Origin: Pholis gunnellus
Taxonomy: Eukaryota > Chordata > Actinopteri > Perciformes > Pholidae
Assembly (NCBI GenBank): GCA_910591455.2
Contig: OU342811.1
Span: 4,251,947 to 4,315,946, forward strand
Direction: 5' to 3'
Length of the DNA stretch: 64,000 bases
Both the position numbers and the translations under genes were made by a program. Position 1 is the first letter of the stretch. Each line of letters begins with the position of its first letter. Of the stretch, positions 22,396-32,706 are shown piece by piece. The notes below the pieces were generated by a model. It was not told the DNA's origin and did no database searches. It was given only the letters and a program-made list of their open reading frames with translations.

Positions 22396-23275
22396 CACAT
22401 TCTTATCCACACCTGGATGTAAACAAATATAAAATAATAGTTTAGTTTATTTATTTGTTTTGCACAGTTTAAACAATAAAATAAAAATAAACAAACATAA
22501 CAGAGATAAATAATATCACAGTGCAGGAAGAGGCAAAAAGCCAACTGGGCTAATTTAAAGCCTCCATTTATACAATGTAAAAATGTCACAATATTACAGA
22601 GAACATGAAATGAATAAACATAAGATATGAGGATGTGAAATATAACAAGATCAATACATTACAAACTAAAGAAAATGTAATTGTGTCGAGTGTGTGCGTC
22701 CGTGTGTGCAATCTTAAATGCTTCACTTCGGAACAAAAGGTGGTATCTCAATAAATACAAAAGACCAATTGCAGTGGAAACTTGGCAAATAAATCAAGAT
22801 GTAACATGTGACTTTCAACGTTTACTGAACATTTCACTCCTCTGAGGATACTAACGGAAAATGAAAATATCAGATCTGTGTGGAGTGATCAGGAGACTGT
22901 AACCTTCCTCACATCGACACATGAAACAGAAGACATACATGTCATGCTCCCATCACGTTTTCCACATTCTTTTCCTCAACTGTATGTAAACACCAAGATA
23001 AAAACAAAAACTTAAATGTTTTAACGTTTCATTTCGGTACAAAAGTTGGTGTTTTGATAGAAACGAAATACTAAGTGCAGTGGAAACAGACCTTCGCAAA
23101 TAAATAAAGACGTAACATGAAAGGTGATTTAAACGTCCACGGAAGCTTTTACTCCTCTGAGGATACTAGTGGAAAAAAGGCAAATATCAGATCAGTGTGG
23201 AGCCAGGACGAGACTGTAACCTTCCTCACATCAATACATGAAATAAACATAACAAACATCATATTTTCATCAAGT
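22396..23275 (+). repeat. Diverged tandem duplication, about 300-bp units
   Basis: A segment at about 22708-22988 recurs at about 23012-23275. Shared words, in the same order, are CTTAAATG, TTCGG(A/T)ACAAAAG, GCAGTGGAAAC, CAAATAAAT, ACTCCTCTGAGGATACTA, ATATCAGATC, GTGTGGAG and ACTGTAACCTTCCTCACATC. A piece like the unit boundary (TTCCACATTCTT...GTATGTAAAC) also appears at 22396 and 22961, so a third partial unit may exist. In the second copy the plus strand reads IRSVWSQDETVTFLTSIHE, which looks like the start of a trihelix/SANT-type DNA-binding domain. The first copy is broken by stops at the same place. Confidence 0.55.
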
Positions 23276-23409
23276 GTGCCACATTGTTTCCCCCGTTTGA
23301 GGTTTGACTGGAGCCTTTGTAATCACGTTGACTCATATTCTCTTATTCCACAATGCACCAGTTCACAAGAGCGGCTGAAGAATTCCTACAGTGCAGCATA
23401 TATTTTGTT

Positions 23410-25620
23410 ATTTAGTCCAAGGATTTTGGGAAAAAGCTTTTCACCATCCATTCGAAAGAGCACTTTCTGAAAGAATTCATAGTAGTATCTTAGCTCTATG
23501 GGGTAAGCCATGTTCAGAGCGTAGATGACTCCCAGTATCATTGCACAAGCTCGGGCCACAGATCCACAGTTGTCAAGAATTATTAGTTCTTCAACGAAAA
23601 TGCCAACGTCATCACAATGTCTGATTTATCCACCCTCCTTGTTGATGACATAAAAAAGCTTGTCAAAGCCTGTTTTGTTCTGTCTACTAAGTATTGGATG
23701 TCAGAGCATTGTTGAATGCACTACCAGGGAGTGCTAAGAAAAGTGTACCTGTTCGCACCACTGTGCAGCAAGTTCATTTTCATATAAATGTTCTCAACCT
23801 TAATGCTAACGATAACGTGAACTTTCTAAAATCTTTAAACATTTGGCAAGCAAATCAATTAAAATGACTTACCATATACTCCCGAACGAGCTGCCCATCA
23901 TCCTCACCCTGGTGGACGCAAAGAGCCTTGAGGATTGCTGCCCTTTTAAGGTTGACCTCACTTTATTTTTAAAATAATTCTAAATACAACATTTGCAACA
24001 ATGTCTATAAATTGTACAATATGTGTTAGCAGTAGTAACCTAAGTGTACAATGAGTATGTAATGAGTATACATCAGATGATCTGATCTCAGCTTGCTGTG
24101 GAGTTTAAACTGATCAGTTACTATTGGGGGATACATTTGTTACAAATGTAGTGTCACTATTTAGGTTAAAGCAGTTAAATACCAAAATTGTACAAAAACA
24201 AGCGGCACATTGGGAAAAAAGCTAGCATGTGCTTACCTCATCGATATGGAAAAGTGCAGGCCACCTGACTTTAAACTCTCCAGCAGACAGCTTTCCCTGC
24301 ACCACCTCTTTTCTTCTGTCGGAGAATGTTTTTGACATCTTCACTCTTACACAAGGTGCATTGTTTCTTCGTCTGTCATTTAACAGTTCATGTCTCAGAC
24401 ATTCTGGGCTTTCATCTGTTTCACCAGCAGGGTGTGAAGGACAATAGTTGACCACAGCCTTTTTAGGTCTCTTTCTATTTTGGGCTGGGGTGCATTTACA
24501 GTCACTTCTGGACAGCCAATTTTTCGCATCTTTGTCCGGTAATTAGCCATTTGATATTTTAGGCTAATCATCCAGCCATAGTAACCGGTGGCAACTGGTT
24601 CTTTCAAACAGGGACATTTTTGGATGAGTGCCCCTGCTACCTCATCTATTTGGTAAGTTTGTGAACACATTCCAACTAGTGGGCCAAAAAATCTGATCAT
24701 CTGTGAATAGTGTTCCACAAAATGATGTTTCGGCAGCAGCTTTGAACCTGGAAACACCTCTTGTAACCTATATCTATGGTCACAAATCTTGGTTTCAAGG
24801 AAAGCAATTGATTGCGTTATGTGCACTGGTGCAACAACTAGTTCAACGATATATTTTAAGTCCAAAATGACCTGCCAGGCTAGCTCATCTGGGGGCACCA
24901 ACTGTCCAATCAAAAATGGAAGCACTTCCAATAGTTTTATTCAGTGTGAACGCCTTGGGAATAGCATGAGGACGGTTACTTTTGTCTGTCCACTTGTAAG
25001 GAGATTTCTGAATGGACTCGTTGAGATTTTTAAGTGACAAGTTGAGGGAGTGTGCCAACTCGACTGGTAATATGCCTTCAAAAATGTAATGTGCAAGATC
25101 TGGAGGGTAGCCAGTGCAGACGTTGAAATATAAGACGTGAAGAGAAAACACTTTCTTTTAACTCCATAACAAGGTTTTGCATTGTCCTGTGCTGACCTCA
25201 CATGCATCTCATGCATCTCTTTGCTTCGGAGAGTAAAAGTACCTGAACGCACTTCCCTCTCCTGAATTTCACTTTTTGCCACACTAAAATGGCAAACATA
25301 AGCACCTGCAAAACTCCCAATAAATCCAGCAATTCCATGCGCTCCCAAATTGTCTATTACACACTGTATTGTGCCATAAACACAATCTCCAAGCTGTGCA
25401 ATAAAAATAACTTTGCTTTCCAAAATGACAAGATCCCTCAACAAGGGCTCTAGGACCCTTTCATAGCTATGTCTCTTCAGAGCTGCAGAGTAAGGCCAAA
25501 TAAATCAAAGATAACGAAGAATGGCAACCTCGTGGTAAATTTCTAAGCTTCCAATAAACGCCACAGATATTGTGCTTTTTACGAGATGTGCCAAGTGGAT
25601 TACAGATCTCACCGTCTTCA
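23410..25620 (-). pseudogene. SAMD3-like multicopy teleost sequence, decayed
   Basis: Minus-strand frames form one broken protein in N-to-C order. They run NPLGTSRKKHN (about 25610), then DLVILESKVIFIAQLGD and HGIAGFIGSF (25444-25300), YPPDLAHYIFEGILPVELA (25100), WQVILDLKYIVELVVAPVH and KLLPKHHFVEHYSQMIRFFG (24900-24690), KMRKIGCPEVTVNA (24500), YCPSHPAGETDES with a basic KMSKTFSDRRKEVV stretch and RWPALFHIDEV (24450-24230), and finally GVIYALNMAYPIELRYYYEF (about 23530). At least three frame changes and a gap of about 580 bp (24220-23640) break it. From memory this order matches large multicopy teleost proteins often auto-named SAMD3-like; a SAM domain itself is not visible here. Its function is unknown, and the multicopy nature suggests a transposon origin. 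Confidence 0.5.
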
Positions 25621-26582
25621 CTAACCCCACTCCCTTGGGCTGCCGTCTGGAAGCTGCCCCCTGTTGCTTCCGTCTCCAGGCTGCACAGTCTACGACCAAG
25701 TGACCAGGGTCATGACAGAAAAAACACTGTTTCTCAGCCTTAGGCCCCGACCGAGAAACAGTTCTGCGTGACCCATATGTGCCACCATCCTCCCGAGAAT
25801 ACTCACACTGCTGAGTATCTCACCTTGAAAACACATTCCTATGCGTTAGAGCAAATTTGTCTGCTAGTGTAGCGGCCTGCTGCAGGGTGGTCACTTTTTG
25901 CTCATTTAAATAAACCACAGTACGCTCAGGAACACAACACAACTTCTAACATCATGAGCTCACACACCGAGGCGAGATCGTCAGCCTTACTGGCTTTACA
26001 CCAATGGTCAAACAGATCAATCTTTTTAACCCGAGCAAAGTCATTGAAAGTCTGGGTGTGCTCCTTCTTAAGGTTTTGGAACCGCTGTCTGTAAGCCTCT
26101 GGTACCAACTCATATGTTCGCAGAATGACACCTTTAACACTCTCATATACCAGGCTATCTTCCAACGACAGTGACGAACAAGCTTCCATGAGCTTTTCCA
26201 ACCAGCTTACACTGCAGAAGTATGGCCCACACGTCTTCTGGCTAATGCAATGCAGCAGCGATGCGCTCAAATGCACCAAAGTATGACTCTACCTCAGACT
26301 TTAGTTGACCATCTTTCGGGTCCTATCGCTCACGCTCCACCTCCCCGACAGTGCGGGAGTGCCGGGTCGGTGGTGTGCCCGACGCCACGGAGTCTAATGC
26401 ACACGCGAATCAGAGGGTGAAGCAAACCCCGTGGCACAATGAAAGTGAGGGCCAGCGTGCCGGGTGAGGTGACCCCGCAATAAGAGGCAAAAGACTGGAT
26501 TTAGCTCCATCGAGGTCTGCTTCTCAGTCTCCTCCAGCAGGGAGGTTTTCTCCTGCCGAAAGCGGAGGCACTCCGTCTCCAC
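25500..26582 (-). pseudogene. Gypsy-type Gag remnant (SCAN-like plus CCHC)
   Basis: Minus-strand frames show, in order, a charged N-terminal helix (ECLRFRQEKTSLLEETEKQ, about 26570) and a SCAN/capsid-like stretch (LVPEAYRQRFQNLKKEHTQT and FARVKKIDLFDHWC, about 26110-25990). A zinc knuckle follows, with C-x2-C-x4-H-x4-C spacing in QCFFCHDPGHLVVDC (about 25730-25690), then a KGVGLVKT tail. This is the domain order of Gag in vertebrate gypsy-type retrotransposons. The frame is interrupted by stops between the capsid part and the knuckle. No protease, RT or LTR was found next to it; instead SAMD3-like sequence starts almost at once on the same strand. It is a fossil. Confidence 0.6.
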
Positions 26583-26807
26583 CAGGTCTTTTATAAAGTA
26601 CTTTTTATCAAATTTGTATTTTCAAACAATTGGTCCTATACTTGGATGTTGGATTGGAAAAGCTGTTAGCTCTAACTAACACAATATTTTAAGATGCTCA
26701 TAAAGGCAAAATATGAAGCTGTATCTGCAGCAATTTCACCAGTTGTGTGTTGAACAGTTTTAGCTTTATTTGGTATCATTAGTTTAACGTTAGCCAAAAG
26801 TCAGCAG

Positions 26808-27048
26808 AGTTATGTCAATGGTGAGCCCGATTCAGTGTGCAGCATCGCCAGAGTTTGTATGTTTTTTGTGAGAGTTCATGATCATGTTGTCATGTTGAAA
26901 GGTTGCAATTGCAGTTCTTGTTCATAAGAAAGAAGGCTAAATAAATGACTGGGCATTACAGTGTTGAGGTTTTACATTCATTATTACAAAAAGAGACCAG
27001 GTAGACCAAAATATAGGAACAAATATTTTCAAAGCAACATGAAGTATC
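26808..27048 (+). repeat. Dispersed direct repeat, copy B
   Basis: Counterpart of 20813-20965. Shared blocks lie at about 26811-26832 and 26952-27048 (GGGCATTACAGTGTTGAGGT onward, then GAGACCAGG(T/C)AGACCAAAA). See copy A. Confidence 0.6.
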
Positions 27049-27754
27049 TTAGGATGTATTAAGTATGGGGTCAGCCTTGCCTAAGATATAAATTAATTAT
27101 ATATAAATTAAAGCAAATTAAAATAAAACAAATTTGTGATTTTTGGCTATACAAAATTAATTTAATTGAATAAATAACGGTATGGGAGTTGAAATGGTGT
27201 TTGTATTTTATTCAGTTTTTATTTGTATTTATTAATTTCTTATATTATAAGTTACAAATGACAGAGACAATGAATAGAGAGTATGGCAAGGGAAGAGAGA
27301 AGAGGATTATGGGAAAGGGAAACATTCACAGTAAAGTTCCTCAGTCACCTCTGCACACCCAGACACGTGAGTTAGAATTCAGGTACCCAAATGAGACTCC
27401 TCAAAAGCATCACTATATTTATACACAGGAGTGAATAGTTTGTGATTCGCCTTGACAAGAAACCTGATGACTGATAAGTTGAGGTTTGTAAGGATGCTAT
27501 GTTTGTGCCCCTTGGCAAAAGAGGAGTTTCTGACTGCTCACCACTGCTGCTATTTCAGCCCCAGTTGGTAGATGCATGCCAACAGAGAAGATGATAAAAA
27601 AAGAAGAAGAAGGTGCTGACTGCTGTGTTAACAAGGTAATAAGTACCCTACAGTCTGTGTCCATAACACACACTGGACTGAGAACCAAGAAACAGCACTT
27701 TGCCTGAAATATAACGAGCTACAGTTCTAAATCAGTCAAATTCATTTTTATATT
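27049..27754. other. Gene-free stretch before solo LTR
   Basis: AT-rich, low-complexity in part (27100-27250). No gene. The last five bases (27750-27754, ATATT) are the left target duplication of the following LTR. Confidence 0.5.
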
Positions 27755-28138
27755 TGTCAGGATTCCTGTCTGAACCATTGTGTGTTAACCTCTGTGTTCC
27801 CCCAATCTCCTCTCCTCATTCCCCTGTTTGTTATTGTACGTCATGTGCTCGGTGTTTGTTTTCTTGGACCTGCCTCCAGACAATTTCCATGGCCACACCC
27901 CTGATTGGCACCCAGCTGCGGACAATCTGGATCATTACCAGCTGATCCTGATTCCACTGATCACCGCCTGACTGCTTATCAACCCTGGCCCTGCAGGCCT
28001 GGGTTGTCAGTCCGTTTCGTCTTCTGCCTCGGTAGTCTCACCTCTGTTCCGTGAATTATCTGTTGATGTTTCCTTGGACTAACTTCCTTCCTCTCCACTA
28101 CGTTGTAGAATATTCGCTGTTCTGCCTGGCCTCCGGTT

Positions 28139-28189
28139 TCGAACCACGGGACCTCACACCGTCGATCTGCCTGCCTCCGGTGTCGAACC
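28139..28189 (+). repeat. 44-bp minisatellite, left part
   Basis: One full unit (28139-28182, beginning TCGAACCACGGGACCTCACA and ending CCTCCGGTG) and the first bases of a second unit, cut by the hAT insertion after GTCGAACC. Confidence 0.9.
28182..28189. repeat. hAT target duplication, left
   Basis: GTCGAACC directly before the element's first base; the identical 8-mer follows the element at 31047-31054. Eight bases is the hAT rule. The copies lie in a tandem repeat, but the interrupted unit resumes exactly, which supports true duplication. Confidence 0.9.
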
Positions 28190-28473
28190 TAGTGATGGGA
28201 CGATGATACCTCAAGGAGTGTATTGACACACTAAACAAACTGTGTCGGCACTGTATTGATACTGTGTTGGTCACCCAATAGTGACCCCTGCAGTAGTTAT
28301 AAAATCATTGCAGGTAAAGAAAGTCCTTGTTCGTGTAAATGCTAAAACTGAGTTGGTATGTAAAATATAGCAAATTAGAGTAAAAATTCAGAGTTACAAT
28401 TTTGTAACTTATGTGCACATTTGTCAACTTAACTGTTAAATCATATGAAATAAAAGACAAAAAAGTGATCAGT

Positions 28474-30837
28474 TCATGAATTTTTATTGAGAAACAAAAG
28501 TTTTTCGAGTGTCTTTGCTCCAAGGCGATTTCTCCTCTTACACACCAGCTCCCCAGCCTTGGAAAATACTCTTTCGCATGGTACAGACGATGATGGTGTG
28601 CAGAGAGTTTTAAGTGCAAGTTGATGAAGATGTGGGTATATGTTCTGGTTCCATTTCCAATATTGCAAAGGATCTTGGTTTCTGGGTGTGTTTGTTTCTG
28701 CCAGGTAGCGTTGGACTTCAATAATGGAGTCAGCTGTTGCGTTCCTCGTCTTCTGGGTCTCTGCAACCTCCATATCGAAAGTCTTCCAGAGATTGTGCCC
28801 TAAAAAAATAGTCAATCATTACTTCATTATCACATGATAAATCATATCACAAAGTGCCACAAAAATGTATTTTCATACCTGAACTGGGTTCTGACCCATG
28901 TGAAGAGCTAGGCTCTCCTTCTCTTGGGTCAGGCTCTTGGCTCCTCATTTCTTCTGCACATTCTGACTGCAGTCTCTTCACCGCTTCACTTGCCTTTTGC
29001 TGACTAACAAATCCATTCTTTTTAAATCTGGGATCTAACAGAGTTGCCAGAGTCATCACACTGAGAGATTCTATGCCGCAAATAGCGTCAGTTAGCCGCT
29101 TCCTCAGGTTTTCAGCCAGTTGCTGAGCAGCTGTTTGTGTCACTGTTGTGGCCTGACGTTGAAGCTCAATGTGGAGCATTCTCATCATGGGAATGACCTT
29201 CGACCCAGAGACCCTTTTTTCCTCAGACAGTTCTCTTGTAGCTTGGTCAAAAGGAACAAGAACCCTGAGCATCTCTTCAATGATCTGACATTCTTCTGGA
29301 GTCAGTGGAGTGATGCCAGGTTTTAATAAGGCCAGTGACACCCAGACTGCCTCCTTCTGCTCAGTCATTCTTTCAAACATTTGGTAGGTACTGTTCCATC
29401 GTGTTGGCACCTCGTTTATTAATTTATGGCCCGGTGTTCCCAGCTGTTGCTGTATTTGAGTGAGCTTCTCTTTAGCAGTCACGCTCGATCGAAAGTATGT
29501 CACAATGTGTCGTGTTTTGTTGCGTATTTCAGTCATTGTTGGGATTTGATCACATGATTTTCTCACAATTAAATTCAGGGAATGGGCTATACAAATGGTA
29601 TGCCGTATTTGCAGCATTCGAGCACATGCAGTCATGTTTGCTGCTGCATCAGTGACAAGACACCTGACCTTTCCTGCTATGCCCCACTCCTCCATGAGGC
29701 TCCTTTTAACCGTGGCAATGTTTTCTGCAGTGTGTTTCTGAGGAAAATGCTGCACTGCCAAGACTGATGAATGGAGTTCATGGCTTTCTTTGTCCACATA
29801 GTGGCCAGTAACAGCTAGATATGCCTCCATATTCATGGACGTCCACATATCAGCTGTTAAAGTAACAGCAACAGCACTCTGGAGGTCCTTTTTGGTTTTC
29901 TCCTTCTCCTCCTCATATCTCTGGCTCACCAAGTCCTTGATGGTCTGAAAATAACCATACAAATACTGTTACACCAATAAAATATAGTTATATAGTTAGT
30001 ACAAACATATAATTAAAATTCTTAAACATACCTTCCTGCTGGGTAGAGCATACGAGGGTACAATAAGCTTCAGGAGCTCCCTGAATCCCTCATTTTCAAC
30101 AAAGCTGAGTGGCTGACAGTCTTTGATGATCATATTGACCACTGCCTCATCCACTGCTTGCTTGTTAGGAACTGCAAGCCAAAAGGAACTATTTTGTCAA
30201 AAGCTTAATAAAAGGACTGTAATTCTTACAAACAATATCAAATAGACATAAGACGACATGGTGGTGTAGTGGTTAGCACTGTCGCCTCACAGCAAGAGGG
30301 TTGGAGGTTCGATACCAGGCCTGGAGCCTGTCGTTTTGCATGCATGTTTTTTTTTAGCACAATTTTTAGAGAGAATTTTAACATACCTGGGGTACTCTCA
30401 CGAGTATCTGCCAATTCTTCATTGCCATGCCGAGCTCTATAATGCCTCAGCATTGATGAAGTGCTCTTATTGATATAAGATAGCTCTGTGGAGCAGAGCC
30501 GACACTTCACCTACAATAACATAAAAAGTTAATTTATCTGAAAACAATTCAAACCTCTTACCAGAACATTGCATTCACTTGTTAAACAAAATAGACACCC
30601 TATCTCATGATTACGAGATCAGGATCTCATAATTACATGATGACATGAATAAAGCAACTGTAAGGCTCTTTAACTGACTATCATATGAATCACAGGTCAT
30701 TCACTTGATAAACTGATAAAGTGATTGCAATGCGCCACCGTAAAAAATAGTATATAAAGGAGAAAAAGATTTACCTTGTTTGGCGTCACGAGATCAAAAT
30801 TATTCCACACCGGGGAAAACTTCCTAGGACGATCCAT
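28474..30837 (-). CDS. hAT transposase, BED finger, five exons, intact
   Basis: DNA-cutting and joining enzyme of the hAT element. Exons read on the minus strand: 30837-30775, 30510-30387, 30171-30032, 29944-28879, 28799-28474. Every junction has GT donor and AG acceptor, phases agree, and the sum is 1,719 nt, or 572 residues plus stop, with no internal stop. Exons 1-2 make a BED zinc finger (WNNFDL, Cys24, Cys27, His44, His49). The core in exon 4 shows Asp141 (TADMW), Asp208 (VTDAAAN), the C-x2-H pair Cys227/His230, Arg291-Trp292 (PTRWNST), and an acidic cluster near 347-351 likely to supply the Glu. Exon 5 carries the C-terminal dimerisation region (SSVPCERVFSKAGELVCKRR). Start: Met at 30837 (MDRPRKFSP); an in-frame Met at 30855 is possible. 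It resembles the ZBED1/ZBED4 type and the length is normal. Confidence 0.9.
30245..30352 (+). mobile_element. tRNA-derived SINE-like insertion in hAT intron
   Basis: Contains box A-like GTGTAGTGGTTAGCAC (about 30264-30279) and box B-like GGTTCGATACC (about 30307-30317) at tRNA-like spacing. It is followed by GCATGCATG and a T-run. It lies wholly inside the second intron of the hAT transposase gene, in the opposite orientation, so it does not disturb the exons. From memory, similar GGTGGTGTAGTGGTTAGCAC sequences are very common in teleosts. No target duplication was identified, so boundaries are approximate. Confidence 0.6.
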
Positions 30838-31046
30838 GATCAAGCAAAACTCCATCCGACAAACCCACGACATGTTGATACAGTTTGTTTCCTGATAAAC
30901 ACACTTTGGCGCGGCACATCCAAACGACACAGTTCCTGTATCGGTCACGTGATTCTTTCTTAAAGCAATACACGCACCGATACGAGGTTTCCCTCTTGAG
31001 CTCTCGGCACAGTGCTGATGCACCAGTGTCGCTCGTCCCATCGCTA

Positions 31047-31290
31047 GTCGAACCACGGGACCTCACACCGTCGATCTGCCTGCCTCCGGTGTCGAACCAC
31101 GGGACCTCACACCGTCGATCTGCCTGCCTCCGGTGTCGAACCACGGGACCTCACACCGTCGATCTGCCTGCCTCCGGTGTTGAACCACGGGATCTCACAC
31201 CGTCTATCTGCCTGCCCTCCGGTGTCGTGCCACGGGACACACATCATCGATTTGGCTACCTGTGTCGGACCACGGGCTCCACACATCCTC
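31047..31290 (+). repeat. 44-bp minisatellite, right part
   Basis: The array resumes with the duplicated GTCGAACC. Three near-identical 44-bp units follow (31048-31091, 31092-31135, 31136-31179), then a 45-bp variant (31180-31224) and two more diverged units. Divergence rises to the right, as in an array that expands from one side. The plus-strand reading frame across it (to about 31367) is an artefact of the repeat. Confidence 0.92.
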
Positions 31291-31484
31291 CTTTAAATAC
31301 TGGTGAAATAAAATCTGTTTTGCCAGACTCTGTCTCCTGTGGTCTTGCTATTGGGTCCTCATCTTGACCTCCCGTGACAATATTATACTTAAACCAGAAA
31401 CTGTCTGATCAAAAGATGATGAATTTGATCTATTAGTAGTTGGTGCTATGGACACATTTCGGTTGTTACCAAAACATGTTTTAA

Positions 31485-32702
31485 CCCTCTATGGCATGAC
31501 TTTATTTTTGTGGCGAAAAAATATTTCATCCCATTTTTTGGTAGCTTGGGGGTCGTTGATAAAATATCCATCATAAAATGTGTGTGTGCTTGTGTTTGAG
31601 TCCGTGTTTGTGTGGGTTATTGTTTAAATCAGTGTTTCTCTTTTTGACAAAGAACACATTTCCTATTCTGTGTGGAACCTCAGGAAGCAGTTGTTGGTGG
31701 ATGTGAAGCAGAGGTCGACATCACATTTCTGGCACTTTTGGTGTACCTGTGCACCCTGGTAGCTTGCATCTCCTTCTTTTCAGCCATCATCATCCAAGTG
31801 GGCTTTGGCATCCAGGCGCACCTCAGGAACTGGAATTGGTGCAGTGGGTCCTTTTCTCCTCATACTCACCAGCAATTGTGGAACTTGGACGACCTTTTCT
31901 GCGCTCCGGATACTTTCCAGTTCTGCATGGGCCTTCAGCGATGTATGATTTGAAGGTGTACAGCTTAATTTGTTCTTTTTTTTGTCATTCCGGTCCCTCT
32001 ACAATCTCTTCGGTAGAGCAGCCAGGTGATCTCAATGGTTAAATCCAAAAAGTGGAGCACCAGCCGGTGGTACCATTTCTTTGATCTGATTTTTGTGCGG
32101 TACAGTGCAATAAGGGAGTCCAGAAGATGCACTCCCCTATGGGTGGAGTGGACAGCAGGGCAGGGGACATTGAGGACTTTTTCTCACGATCCCACCTGTC
32201 AACCTCTATGACTGGATGGGCTCCAGTGTAGTCACTCAGAATGGTGACTGAGCAGTTATTTGTTCCAAAACATGCAAGTGCCTGGTAAACCAAACAATGT
32301 ACCCAGGAACTTCTCCAATTTGTTTGTAGTGAGGTTAAGGGGCTTGTTTGTGTCACATTGTATTGCATACAAATTAGACTGCCCATCAATAGCTTCCAGG
32401 ATGTCCTCAGAGAAAAACTGCTTTAAATACTGGAGGGGAGACATGATATCATTACATCGGCTACGGCCCTGCAAATATTTTTTTATATAACGTTATTTTA
32501 ATTTAAACAGGTTAAAAGGTGATATTTATCCTACGAATTGGTGGCACTTTGTCCCATGCAGCTTTGCTTCCTGAAAAGAGTGCTTCACCCCAAGAGAAAA
32601 GGTCACACGCCCTTCAGGCCCTCATTTCATTAGACACAGACGTATCTGGTGACTTTATATACATTCTTTTTATTTGAAAAAATGAAAGGGGCAGTGTGAG
32701 GG
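31485..32702 (-). mobile_element. piggyBac-type deletion derivative
   Basis: TTAA stands at both edges (31481-31484 and 32703-32706), and both ends begin CCCTC reading inwards, as piggyBac requires. The minus strand between them carries only the first and last parts of a piggyBac transposase. At about 1.2 kb it is less than half of an autonomous copy. Confidence 0.75.
31672..32480 (-). pseudogene. piggyBac transposase, central core deleted
   Basis: The N-terminal part (about 32440-32258) shows SPLQYLKQFFSEDILEAI, QSNLYAIQ and LEKFLGTLFGLPGTCMFWNK, the conserved start of the dimerisation region. The frame then jumps to C-terminal sequence: VHLLDSLIALYRTKIRSKKW (about 32130-32070), WYHRLVLHFLDLTI and WLLYRRD. 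The catalytic middle is missing. Near 31700 the frame ends with a cysteine-rich piece (CQKCDVDLCFTSTNNCF), the C-terminal zinc-binding domain used for end recognition. Several stops and frame changes are present. It is inactive. Confidence 0.72.
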
Positions 32703-32706
32703 TTAA

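Larger units (their letters stand above)
28190..31046 (-). mobile_element. Complete hAT transposon
   Basis: 2,857 bp. The ends are inverted repeats of 14 bp with one mismatch: TAGTGATGGGACGA at the left, and TAGCGATGGGACGA when the right end is read on the minus strand. The 8-bp target duplication GTCGAACC flanks it. The inside holds one five-exon transposase gene on the minus strand that fills most of the element, with its start about 210 bp from the right end and its stop about 285 bp from the left end. An intact reading frame plus both ends makes it a candidate autonomous, fairly recent copy. Confidence 0.93.
27755..31379 (+). mobile_element. Solo LTR carrying a minisatellite and a hAT insertion
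   Basis: The LTR starts TGTCAGGATTCCTGTCTGAA and ends ACCTCCCGTGACA, with ATATT at 27750-27754 and again at 31380-31384 as a perfect 5-bp target duplication. A polyadenylation signal AATAAA lies at 31307-31312, about 70 bp from the end, which fixes plus orientation. Without the hAT insertion (28190-31046 plus its 8-bp duplication) the LTR is about 760 bp. It carries a 44-bp tandem repeat in its middle-to-right part. No internal retroelement genes remain, so it is a solo LTR, most likely of a gypsy-type element. Confidence 0.85.

Noticed and set aside
23117..23470. Complete SANT-domain gene
   Set aside because: Only about 20 residues look domain-like, and the parallel copy is broken by stops; kept as a finding, not as a gene.
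30253..30330. tRNA gene on plus strand
   Set aside because: tRNA-like boxes but no proper acceptor stem; followed by a SINE-like tail and located in a transposon intron.
30885..31367. 160-codon plus-strand frame with repeated TSICLP-type peptides
   Set aside because: It is the 44-bp minisatellite and hAT end read through; the repeats are DNA-level and cross an insertion boundary.
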